Below the pieces are notes generated by a model. It made no database searches and had not been told where the DNA came from. It saw only the letters and a program-made list of their open reading frames with translations. Below, piece by piece: positions 33,488 to 42,248 of a stretch of 64,000 nucleotides of DNA (its first letter is position 1; each line of letters begins with the position of its first letter). Made by a program: the position numbers and the translations under genes. Source of the DNA: Algoriphagus sp. Y33 (lineage in GTDB: Bacteria; Bacteroidota; Bacteroidia; Cytophagales; Cyclobacteriaceae); assembly GCF_014838715.1 (NCBI RefSeq), contig NZ_CP061947.1:1426001-1490000 (forward strand), written 5' to 3'.

Positions 33488-35617
33488 TTACGATAGAATT
33501 TGATAGACGAGAAGCGCAGAGAAATACGCCAACGCCGTCATATACACAGTTTGAATCAACGGCCATTTCCAACCTTTGGTTTCCCTATACACCACCGCAA
33601 GTGTACTCATGCACTGCATAGCAAAGGCATAGAACACCATAAGCGAGAAGGCAGTAGCTTTATTATATACTTTTTCTCCGGTGTCCGGATTAATCTGCTG
33701 ATTGAGTTTTTCCCGGATGGTAAGTTCATCCTCTGTATCTGCACCTATGCTGTAGATGGTGGCAATAGTAGAGACAAACACTTCACGAGCTGCAAAGGAA
33801 GTGATCAGGGCGATTCCGATTTTCCAATCATATCCAAGCGGTTTTATCACAGGCTCTATAGCTCTTCCCATTATTCCAATGAAAGAGTTTTCAAGCAAAA
33901 GGGAAGAGGTTTCATTTTCGATCACGGGAATTTCTTCGGCTGTAGCTTGGGCAAGTTTTTCTTCGCTTTCTGCTCTGATAGCATCCATGCGCTCAGGAGG
34001 GCCGTAGGAAGCCAATACCCATAAAACGACTGATATGGCAAGAATGACTTTTCCGGCTTCAAAAACAAAGGTCTTGGACTTGTTGTACATCGTCAGCAAA
34101 ACGTCTAACCAACGTGGAGCACGATAGGTAGGGAGCTCCACCATCAAGAAGCTTTTCTCTTCGGTCTTTAAGATGTATTTCAGTAGAAGCGCGGTGAAAA
34201 ACACTCCGACTACACCCAATAGATAAAGCCCGAGTAAGGCAACAGCCTGAAGATTGAAAATACCGAAAATAAACTCATCAGGCACCACCAGGCCAATGAG
34301 AATAATATATACAGGTAGACGTGCAGAGCAGCTCATCAGTGGAGTCACCATAATGGTGATTATTTTTTCCTTCCAATTTCCAATGTTTCTGGCAGCCATC
34401 ACACCAGGAATAGCACAGGCCACACCGGAAACTAGAGGCACTATACTCTTGCCATGAAGGCCAAACGGGCGCATCCAGCGATCCATCAGAAATACTACCC
34501 TGGACATATATCCTGTGTCTTCCAGAATAGCCAAGAACCCAAAAAGCATGGCGATTTGGGGGATAAAGATCACCACTCCTCCGATGCCGGGTATAATTCC
34601 TTCGGTGATCAAGCTCGACAGTGGACCTTCGGGCAATAGACCGGAAACCCAGCCTGACAGCTCTGCAAAAAAGCCGTCGATCATATCCATCGGAACCGAT
34701 GCCCATGCGAAAATCGCTTGGAAAATAAGCAGGAGAATAGCTCCAAAAATCAGATACCCAAATATCGGGTGAAGCAGAATCTTGTCGATACTTGCTTTCG
34801 GCGAATCAACTGAAGTTTTGACAACAGTCTTTTCTACTATTTCGGTGATTTTTCGATAGCGTATTTTAGTCTCTTCCAGCTGAGCAGCCTCCAGATCAAA
34901 TTTACTTTCGGCAAGTTTGCTTTTTAACCAGTTCCTATCACTCTCAGAATATGTTTTGTCCTTAGCCCCAAATCGCAGCATTTGATAAGCCTGATAGGGA
35001 TTTGATAGGCCAAACTTATCTTTGACTTCGGATAGCAATTCGGTGGGAACTACTTCTTCAATGTTAAGGAAGGTTGATTTCTTACTGAAATTTTGCTGAT
35101 GGATTAATTCACGGATTTGTTCTAGTCCCTTTTCTCCACGGGCATCAGTGCTCAAAATTGGAACGCCAAGGGCTTTGAATATTTCGAAGCTTTTGATCGC
35201 AATATTTTTTCTTGCCGCGATGTCGGCCATATTTAGCACCAAAGCGAGATTTAGACCCAAATCCAATAGCTGGGTAGCTAAAAATAGACCTCGGGAAAGT
35301 TGGCAAGAGTCAATTACCATTAAGACAAACTCAGGTTTATCCTCTTCACTTATCTGGTTCAACACCCGGTGCGCGATGATCTCGTCTTCAGAATTGGGAT
35401 ATAAACTGTAGGTACCCGGAAGGTCAATTATTTCATAACTGCTCCCCTGATAGTGCATCCAGCCTATTTTTTTGTCCACAGTGACTCCCGGGTAATTGCC
35501 GATTTTTTGGCTTAATCCGGTGAGTTGGTTAAAAATGGTTGATTTACCAACATTCGGGTTTCCAATGATGGCTACTCTTGGCGATTTGACTAGGGAAGGA
35601 GTTTGGGACTCAGGCAT
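33488..35617 (-). CDS. feoB: Ferrous iron transporter FeoB
   Basis: A 709-aa FeoB. The N-terminal G-protein domain has the G1 motif GNPNVGKST near residue 19, YPGVTVDKK (G2), DLPGTYSLYP (G3) and NMAD (G4). The GDI-like spacer comes next, and the membrane domain has two Gate/Nucleoside-recognition repeats with PLMSCSARLPVY and FAAREVFVSTIATIYS. It imports Fe2+ across the inner membrane, driven or gated by nucleotide hydrolysis. It begins 4 nt after feoA. Length and motif order are normal, and no frameshift is seen. Confidence 0.97.
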   Translation of the reverse strand: MPESQTPSLVKSPRVAIIGNPNVGKSTIFNQLTGLSQKIGNYPGVTVDKKIGWMHYQGSSYEIIDLPGTYSLYPNSEDEIIAHRVLNQISEEDKPEFVLMVIDSCQLSRGLFLATQLLDLGLNLALVLNMADIAARKNIAIKSFEIFKALGVPILSTDARGEKGLEQIRELIHQQNFSKKSTFLNIEEVVPTELLSEVKDKFGLSNPYQAYQMLRFGAKDKTYSESDRNWLKSKLAESKFDLEAAQLEETKIRYRKITEIVEKTVVKTSVDSPKASIDKILLHPIFGYLIFGAILLLIFQAIFAWASVPMDMIDGFFAELSGWVSGLLPEGPLSSLITEGIIPGIGGVVIFIPQIAMLFGFLAILEDTGYMSRVVFLMDRWMRPFGLHGKSIVPLVSGVACAIPGVMAARNIGNWKEKIITIMVTPLMSCSARLPVYIILIGLVVPDEFIFGIFNLQAVALLGLYLLGVVGVFFTALLLKYILKTEEKSFLMVELPTYRAPRWLDVLLTMYNKSKTFVFEAGKVILAISVVLWVLASYGPPERMDAIRAESEEKLAQATAEEIPVIENETSSLLLENSFIGIMGRAIEPVIKPLGYDWKIGIALITSFAAREVFVSTIATIYSIGADTEDELTIREKLNQQINPDTGEKVYNKATAFSLMVFYAFAMQCMSTLAVVYRETKGWKWPLIQTVYMTALAYFSALLVYQILS

Positions 35618-35621
35618 GAAT

Positions 35622-35849
35622 TCAGAGCAATTGGACTTCGATCAGAGAAGCCTCAGATTTTCGTAAAGCAAGAATAGTTTCCTCTAGTTTGAAAGCCATA
35701 GGGCCTCCCAGAGGTGCTGTATGTTGTAGGATGATGGTTTTTCCAGGAAGAAAACCGAGCTCCATCAAATTGATTTTCAAAGGGGAATCTGAAATCTCTT
35801 GAATTATCGCCGCCCGGGTGTGCGGAATTGTATCAGCTGTAATTATCAT
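35622..35849 (-). CDS. feoA: Ferrous iron transport protein FeoA
   Basis: A 75-aa FeoA with the SH3-like fold; recognisable parts are INLMELGFLPGKTIILQHTA and GPMAFKLEETILALRKSEA. FeoA supports FeoB, perhaps by contacting its G domain. The leader carries a -7 box at 35878 and a perfect palindrome at 35860 that would overlap the transcription start, suggesting repressor control by iron. Confidence 0.93.
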   Translation of the reverse strand: MIITADTIPHTRAAIIQEISDSPLKINLMELGFLPGKTIILQHTAPLGGPMAFKLEETILALRKSEASLIEVQLL

Positions 35850-35859
35850 ATTCTTGTAC

Positions 35860-35873
35860 CGGTCATTTGACCG
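35860..35873. promoter_or_regulatory. Operator-like palindrome in the feoAB promoter
   Basis: CGGTCA-TT-TGACCG is a perfect 14-bp inverted repeat just downstream of the predicted -7 box, where the transcription start should lie, 11 nt before feoA. Its position is that of a repressor site. It does not match the classical Fur box, so the protein that binds is unknown. Confidence 0.55.
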
Positions 35874-35877
35874 TGCG

Positions 35878-35885
35878 CAAAAATA
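35878..35885 (-). promoter_or_regulatory. Predicted -7 promoter element for feoAB
   Basis: The minus strand reads TATTTTTG, an exact TAnnTTTG match, 28 nt before the feoA start. Confidence 0.55.
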
Positions 35886-35950
35886 GAATTATTTGGAATG
35901 AATCTAAAGAAAAACAGAGAAGATTTTTGTCATGTTTTGAATTAGGAAGC

Positions 35951-36583
35951 TTATTTAATGGATAGCTTCTCATGATTCAGACTATATTCCTGACCATCTT
36001 CCATAATAATTAAGATGCTAAAGTCGAGTCTTAGCTCTTTGTGGGGTGCAGAGCTCCAGTTTAGCTGAAAATAGTCATCTATATACAGAGCTCTTTTTTC
36101 ACTAAAAAATTCAGCAATTGTATAGGGTACTTCTGCAGAGTGGTTATTAATTCCAAACCTAGTAGTTAGATCATCTCCAATTTCTATAACCTCTCCGTCG
36201 TCTAGGATTAATATCTCGTTATTTATCAATTGAATACTTTCAATGCGAGTGACGGATTTTGGAGGTATTGGATCACAGGCATAAGCGACGCCCGGAATAG
36301 CACTGAAGTTCAATAGTTGATCGTTTGCAGCAGATGTTTGGGTTTCCTTTATTCTTATTTCCTTGAGGACTTCGTCATATGGCAGAAATTCCAAAGGATT
36401 AACCTCGTTTCCATTCTGACCCAAAGTAGATGCTTCAAAAGATAGAATTGTGAAATTTTTTAATGCGGGTGGCGAGGAACAGTCACAGGAATCGTTGCAA
36501 AACATATCGCAGCCAATTGGGAGCAATGTCAAAAGTGAAAGTAACGAGAGTGTAGTGATCGTTTTCCTAAGAAAAGTTTTCAT
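35951..36583 (-). CDS. Putative lipoprotein of unknown function
   Basis: A 210-aa protein with an N-terminal hydrophobic signal (LSLLSLLTLLPIGCDMFC) whose G-C junction forms a lipobox-like LPIGC site, followed by a short cysteine cluster (CNDSCDC). The remainder is beta-rich and acidic, resembling the small Bacteroidota lipoproteins grouped as DUF5034, but I cannot confirm the family. It is monocistronic and transcribed away from the giant gene pair. Outer- or inner-membrane attachment facing the periplasm is likely. Confidence 0.7.
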   Translation of the reverse strand: MKTFLRKTITTLSLLSLLTLLPIGCDMFCNDSCDCSSPPALKNFTILSFEASTLGQNGNEVNPLEFLPYDEVLKEIRIKETQTSAANDQLLNFSAIPGVAYACDPIPPKSVTRIESIQLINNEILILDDGEVIEIGDDLTTRFGINNHSAEVPYTIAEFFSEKRALYIDDYFQLNWSSAPHKELRLDFSILIIMEDGQEYSLNHEKLSIK

Positions 36584-36843
36584 ACGTATACTTAGTTGAT
36601 GTGATAGGTTTAATTTCGCTCTGCTGTTGAATCTAAGAAATACGATGCTAAAATTGGCAAATTTTACTAAAATAAAATTTGTAATTATTACTATTTCAGT
36701 GTCTTACGTTGGTATTTGGCTGATTATTTTTCTAGCTTCACAGTGCCCTTTTTAACCAAGAATTGTTTTGTGTTGATTTTTATTTGTAGCCAAGGTTGAC
36801 AGTTTTTGAAGTAAGGAGCTTTCACATCTAAACACTTTTTACC

Positions 36844-39800
36844 ATGGAAAAGGATGAACTAGAATCTTTATTGTCCAGTATCTTCGGACATCTGAATGCA
36901 GACAGTGCAGCAGAGAAAAAACAGTGGGAGGAAGGACTGCCTCTCTTGGCAAAGTCACTGCTGATCCAAGATGCATCCCAGATTAAACCTGAATCATTCA
37001 GTTTTGAACGATCCGAAATATTCTTTCAGGACCGAATCCCCAAGGGAAAGATAGAGCTGATCCGCAAAGAAGCCGAAAAGGTCAGTGTTAAAGAATCTAT
37101 TGATCCTAAAATCAGTAAAAATATTGATAAAGAAACTCTTAAGCGTATTGAGAAAATATCTGCCAAAGAGGAAGAATCGGGGTTAAAAGCATTTGTCCGT
37201 GAAGTGCCTGTGAGGAGTACTCAGATTCGTGCCAGTGTACCTGCTTGGGCGGCCGGTGCCAAAGTAGAAAAATCAATCGGGCCTTTGGTCAAAACTGATG
37301 GGAGGATCATTTTCATTGATTTTTATAGGATTACAAAGCTGATTGGTATTTATCAGCAAAACAGCAACCTCCCCGTTCTTCTATTTAAAGCCTCTTTTCT
37401 CGACCAAAAGATTAAACCTGTGAATGCACCTCCTGTGGAGGTTTCTAAGGTTTACGATGTGGCAGCAGGTAGTTTTTATGTCAGGGTGGATATGCTTGCT
37501 TCCAATGCTCCAAGTACCAGGTATGTGGGGCTGAAAGTTAGAGACGGGAAGATCCAATTGAGCGCAAATCCTGTCTTACAGGGACAGAAACTTGTTTTGG
37601 CGGCCAATACCACTGTCCAAGTGCAACTGGATGTGGATCAGACCCCCGAGGCGATAGATGCTAAAAAGAAACATGGGAAAGATGCCTTCAATGCTAAGGT
37701 GCAGAATCCCGGTAGCTTGAAATTTTCATTTTCAGGCGCCTCTAAAGCTCAAATTTCGGAAAGTGGCCCTGCTCAGTGGTCTGTCTATGGTCAACCGGCA
37801 GCCTTTTCCCATGCCAATAAGGTGCCTACCTATAGTACGCAGTTGTCCAGACTGCTGATTCCATATTCCTGTTCCGTTTCGGAATTTGCTTCTAACAAGC
37901 AGCTGAGTCCCATGGTTGAGATCCAGGAATCTGCTCCTGTCAGTAATTCGTGGTGGGCAATTCCCGCTGCGGACCTGGATATACAGGCTCCCTTAGAAGT
38001 AGCCGGGTCTGGGGGGATGGTGCAGGAATTGAAGGCTGGATTGAAATTCAGATGGAAAGGACTTCAGGGAAAGAACTTAAAATTAGAAAAGCCTCTGGTT
38101 CTTGTTGAGAATGGGAGAATTGGTATTACGGATTTGATCTCAGACGGTGAAGGTGCTTTCCAGGAAATAGATCATTGGAAGGATGATTTGAATGCGTATG
38201 GAACGTCTGTTTCTATAGCACTGAATAAGTCAGCCATGTTTATGTACAATTCTCTGGCGGAGGGTACAGAAATGCTCGTGGCTTTGGCAAATACCCAAAT
38301 AAAAGTAGATAGACCACTGCAGGTCAATGGACTTCCGGTTTCTGTAAAAACAAAGAATTCAGCACTCGTAATGGCCGGTTCCGATGATATGAATTTAATT
38401 TATATACTGGATGATAACATTCTATGGGACAATAAATTACCTTTTGATAAAGTGCCAAATTTCAAAAGTATTGCGATAGCGCTTGAAAATGCGCTTTTTA
38501 CGCTGTCCCCCGTGAATGGTGCACTGGTTTTTGGAGAATGTAATGCGGATTGGAGTAGAATTGCCAAAAGCCAAGCTTTTCTGGTATTTGGAATGCTGAG
38601 CTATATGCCCACACTTCCCGATCCCTATGTTGCTAATTTGGGGGTTTTAAGCAAGGAATTTGGAAATAAAGGCAGAGGTATTGAGGCAATTCAAAGTTGG
38701 CTGATATGCCGGATATCCCAAGAGCCGGTGAAGGAAAAAGAAGATAAAGTTCGGGTTGATTTTTACTTTGGACCGGGTAATACTAGTTTCTCCGCCCCGG
38801 GAGCAGCAGATGTAGCAGTTTCGCCAAGCCATATGGCTGTTAATCAGTTGACATCCTCTGAAGTAAGGATGGAAACCCTAAAATCCACTACTGCTGCCAC
38901 TACTGGACGAAAGAATTCTCTTCCTCCATATGAAGATCAACTTCAGCATTTTACCACACCTTATGAAAATGATTACTTTGCCTTATTGGATGTAAGTTCT
39001 AATGCCAATCAACTTGGAGTAAGTCTAGGCTTGTCGCAGGGGCATCGTGTGACTACGGGTACAGTTAGAGCCGTCAATGAGTCTGAGGCAAGCATTTCCC
39101 AAACGGATAATCAGTTTATTTCGGTAGAGGGAATGAAAGTCATTGCCCAGGGTGCAATGACTCGGTTATTTATGATGCCTCAAGTAGCTTGGGAACCTGT
39201 CCTTAATTTGACAGCTCCCGGTCAAAATAAACCCGGGGATCCACCGCTGTTTCATAATTATTATCCTAATGATGGCGGACCTACAAGGTTTGTAAACAAT
39301 CATCAAGAAAGAATTGCTCTATCTCCCAAACCGCTTGTTGACTTTATATTGGAGAAATACAAACAAAAACAAACTCCGATAGCAGCTTTATTTACACTGC
39401 CTTTTGGCCTTAAAGCTTTAGCAGAGCTTTCACATACGAATAGTGGTGAAACCATTAAACCCCAGCTTGATCAAGTAAGCCCGAAATTTCCAAATGAAAT
39501 GGAAGGGGGAATTCAAATCCGGGCGACTGCAGGAAACTTCGGAAAGAATTTTCCGGATGAACCCAAGAAGAATGATTTACCGATGTTTGCCGGATTTACT
39601 GTACAGCTGGCAAATGTGTTGGGACTAAGCGGAAATGAGACAGGCGCAAGTACTTTGGGGCAGAGTGTTACGGAGATTTTTAATGGGGAATTTTTTGTAA
39701 ATCAAGGTAATCCTACTCAAATCACAGGGAGAGGAGTGCCCGTAAGCAAGATTGATTTTACTGGATATGGAGCGAGCACATTCAGCAACTGGCTTAGTCC

Positions 39801-42225
39801 TTCTGCTGCGATAGCACAGACAAGCCAAGCCAGATTTGACATCATGCTGGGCAGAACAGGGCATGAGGTGATTCAGGTGAAAAGTTTGATTTATCCTTGG
39901 GGAATCCGTGTGGTGCGAACCATTACTATTTTCAGAACCAGTTCCGGATTTGTCTATAGGACAGATAGCGGATGGCAACCGGAGTCGGATGGGATTTTTG
40001 ATTTTAGGGCAAAATTCATTGACGATACTAATCCGGGAAACCTGGTGGAGGATGCCAGGTATGAGTTGCATCCGGGGACTTTAAGGGGCTTGTTTAATAT
40101 CACCAATATCAAAGAAGACGGTTCGGTAGCAGATTATGTGACCAATAACGTGATCCCGACGGGCAAAGCCTTTATGAATGTCAAAGGAGAAAAAGAAATA
40201 AACAATGGGGCGCAATTTAATCAGGAAGTTAAATGTGCTGCGGTTTATTTTGATGCTGATGTGGCTGTCGAAAACTTGGTGAAAGGACATAAGAATGGAA
40301 GGACTCCTGCCAAGAAGGTTTTAGGCTATGTTCAGTTGTCGCCTCCGGGGATTCCTTTGACCCCGGTTCAGCTCAAGGGGCTGTTGGATAGCCAGGGGGG
40401 CTTGATGGGAGGAGATATCAATTGTGTGATGGATGTGGGGGGCTCGGGCCAGATGATGCAGATCAACCGATTCGACATCTCACATTCTGACAAACCAGGT
40501 AATCCTGCGACTGCACCGATTTTTGTGGCGGCTACCCGTGGATCTGTCCTTCTTCCAAAAGACGGTAGCTGGAGTATGGTACAGCACGAAACGGGTTCCG
40601 GCGAGGTTACCCCGCTTCCACCGCATATTCCCATACCGTTGATCCGTATTGGTAAATGGCAAAAAGAAGTAGTAGTCAGCGCATCTGATGTAAACAACAA
40701 CCTTATCCGTTTGGCTCATCCATTGGAGATTCTCAGGAATCCGGCAGTAGATACGGTCAATTATGGATTCCTACAGAGTACTTCCACGCAAAAAGCCCTT
40801 TTTTTAACTCCCAGCTTCAAAAAGGGAATTGGTAAACTGTTGAGTAAGACTCCGCCGATTTTTTCGGATGCTTATAAACTGATGAACGGAAGCAGCATAT
40901 TTCCAAATGTAGGGGATGCCTATTCCAACTTCGGAAAAGCCATTCCATTGTTAAACGGAATAGATAAAGACGGTAACAGTGTTTCGGCATTTATAGAAAA
41001 TGCAGCTACCGACGGTGGCAAGAAGGTCTTGGAGCTGATGGAGATTACGTCTAAGATGGAAGCCGGTCAACTGGTGGACAAGGGATTCAAACTGCTTTCC
41101 GGTGAGGCAAATAGTGCTCTGAATAAGGCACTGGCATTTGATATTCCAAATTTTGACCCGCTGTATCTGGTGAATATGGATGCCCTGAAAATCTACATCG
41201 AATATAAAGCTGAGCAAAAGAAAAACGGTTCCAAACAATACGTGGATTCCAAACTCAACTTTGATGTGGATTCCTTCGCGACAGATTTGGCCGACACCTG
41301 GAAAAGTAAAGTCAACAACGTCGCCATGGTGGTTGATTTGGGTTCGTTTGAGCGCCTTATGACGATAAAAGGAAACTTTGACGCTGCAAAAGGGAAAGAG
41401 TCAGGTTATGCCGGTGACAAGGACAGTCCCGGGCCGCTGGATGGAATACCTCTTCCTGAAGTAGAATTCAGTGATGCCTTGCAGCCGGTAATTGAATTGC
41501 TGCAGATGCTGGCCGCACTCAGTACGGGGGATTACGGAGCAGTGATGAGGAAAGGTCTTCAAATAGCCATGAGCAATGCAGGGGAGATTTGGGAGTATAA
41601 GTTTGAGGCCACCAAGGAAATCCCACTTATCCGCTTCCCACCAGAGGATTCTGTTTATAACTCTCCTCAATGTCCGTTGAGATTGGAGGCAGGACTTGCA
41701 TTGGGCGTGTATTTCAATGCTGCACTGAAGGTAACCAATGATCCTTCCCAGCTGCTTCCGACAGCGGGTGGATTTGTCCAATTCAACGGAGGGTTGGAAG
41801 TCATGTGTGTGACTGTAGGTGCAGCTACAATATATGCAGTGGGATCTGTAGAAGTCAAAATAGCCTGTGATACTAAAATAGGCCCTAGTCTGATGTTGAA
41901 ATTTGGTTTCGGAGCGAATATCTCTGTAGGCTTGCCTGTAGTAGGTAATGTCAGCGTGACTTATCTGGTCGGATGCCAAATGTATGCAGACGCCAATACC
42001 ATTGAGATCACTGCTTTCATGTTGTTCAAAGGGCACGCCAACCTGCTGGGTGGAATTGTCAGTGTTACGATTTACATAGAAGCAAGCGGTACTGTGAAGA
42101 GAATATCGAGTCCGGAAAGAACGGATTGCACAGCATCCGTGACTTTCGGATTGGATATCAGTATCTGTTTTATTATCAATATCAGCTTCGAAGAGACTTG
42201 GCAAGAAAGCCGTCAGATAGCTTAA
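36844..42225 (+). CDS. Giant protein of unknown function, 1793 aa (first of a pair)
   Basis: A 1793-aa uninterrupted frame from ATG 36844. There is no signal peptide, lipobox or clear long transmembrane helix near the N-terminus, which is instead charged (residues 1-125, rich in Lys/Glu, including KISKNIDKETLKRIEKISAK). The body is largely beta-type with repeated patterns such as PLEVAGSGGMVQEL and PLQVNGLPVSVKT. The part near 1300-1420 contains SDAYKLMNGSSIFPNVGDAY. The last about 180 residues (from CPLRLEAGLALGVYF) are glycine-rich alternating strands such as FGFGANISVGLPVVGNVSV, looking amphipathic. I recognise no enzyme motif or family. The second giant gene follows after 23 nt, so they form an operon ending at 46394. 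Confidence 0.75.
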   Translation: MEKDELESLLSSIFGHLNADSAAEKKQWEEGLPLLAKSLLIQDASQIKPESFSFERSEIFFQDRIPKGKIELIRKEAEKVSVKESIDPKISKNIDKETLKRIEKISAKEEESGLKAFVREVPVRSTQIRASVPAWAAGAKVEKSIGPLVKTDGRIIFIDFYRITKLIGIYQQNSNLPVLLFKASFLDQKIKPVNAPPVEVSKVYDVAAGSFYVRVDMLASNAPSTRYVGLKVRDGKIQLSANPVLQGQKLVLAANTTVQVQLDVDQTPEAIDAKKKHGKDAFNAKVQNPGSLKFSFSGASKAQISESGPAQWSVYGQPAAFSHANKVPTYSTQLSRLLIPYSCSVSEFASNKQLSPMVEIQESAPVSNSWWAIPAADLDIQAPLEVAGSGGMVQELKAGLKFRWKGLQGKNLKLEKPLVLVENGRIGITDLISDGEGAFQEIDHWKDDLNAYGTSVSIALNKSAMFMYNSLAEGTEMLVALANTQIKVDRPLQVNGLPVSVKTKNSALVMAGSDDMNLIYILDDNILWDNKLPFDKVPNFKSIAIALENALFTLSPVNGALVFGECNADWSRIAKSQAFLVFGMLSYMPTLPDPYVANLGVLSKEFGNKGRGIEAIQSWLICRISQEPVKEKEDKVRVDFYFGPGNTSFSAPGAADVAVSPSHMAVNQLTSSEVRMETLKSTTAATTGRKNSLPPYEDQLQHFTTPYENDYFALLDVSSNANQLGVSLGLSQGHRVTTGTVRAVNESEASISQTDNQFISVEGMKVIAQGAMTRLFMMPQVAWEPVLNLTAPGQNKPGDPPLFHNYYPNDGGPTRFVNNHQERIALSPKPLVDFILEKYKQKQTPIAALFTLPFGLKALAELSHTNSGETIKPQLDQVSPKFPNEMEGGIQIRATAGNFGKNFPDEPKKNDLPMFAGFTVQLANVLGLSGNETGASTLGQSVTEIFNGEFFVNQGNPTQITGRGVPVSKIDFTGYGASTFSNWLSPSAAIAQTSQARFDIMLGRTGHEVIQVKSLIYPWGIRVVRTITIFRTSSGFVYRTDSGWQPESDGIFDFRAKFIDDTNPGNLVEDARYELHPGTLRGLFNITNIKEDGSVADYVTNNVIPTGKAFMNVKGEKEINNGAQFNQEVKCAAVYFDADVAVENLVKGHKNGRTPAKKVLGYVQLSPPGIPLTPVQLKGLLDSQGGLMGGDINCVMDVGGSGQMMQINRFDISHSDKPGNPATAPIFVAATRGSVLLPKDGSWSMVQHETGSGEVTPLPPHIPIPLIRIGKWQKEVVVSASDVNNNLIRLAHPLEILRNPAVDTVNYGFLQSTSTQKALFLTPSFKKGIGKLLSKTPPIFSDAYKLMNGSSIFPNVGDAYSNFGKAIPLLNGIDKDGNSVSAFIENAATDGGKKVLELMEITSKMEAGQLVDKGFKLLSGEANSALNKALAFDIPNFDPLYLVNMDALKIYIEYKAEQKKNGSKQYVDSKLNFDVDSFATDLADTWKSKVNNVAMVVDLGSFERLMTIKGNFDAAKGKESGYAGDKDSPGPLDGIPLPEVEFSDALQPVIELLQMLAALSTGDYGAVMRKGLQIAMSNAGEIWEYKFEATKEIPLIRFPPEDSVYNSPQCPLRLEAGLALGVYFNAALKVTNDPSQLLPTAGGFVQFNGGLEVMCVTVGAATIYAVGSVEVKIACDTKIGPSLMLKFGFGANISVGLPVVGNVSVTYLVGCQMYADANTIEITAFMLFKGHANLLGGIVSVTIYIEASGTVKRISSPERTDCTASVTFGLDISICFIINISFEETWQESRQIA

Positions 42226-42248
42226 TTTTTTACCTCAACAATTAAATT

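Noticed and set aside
41401..42204. 267-aa minus-strand frame opposite the 1793-aa gene
   Set aside because: It is an antisense shadow, low in protein-like pattern, with no start context, and lies wholly inside the real gene.
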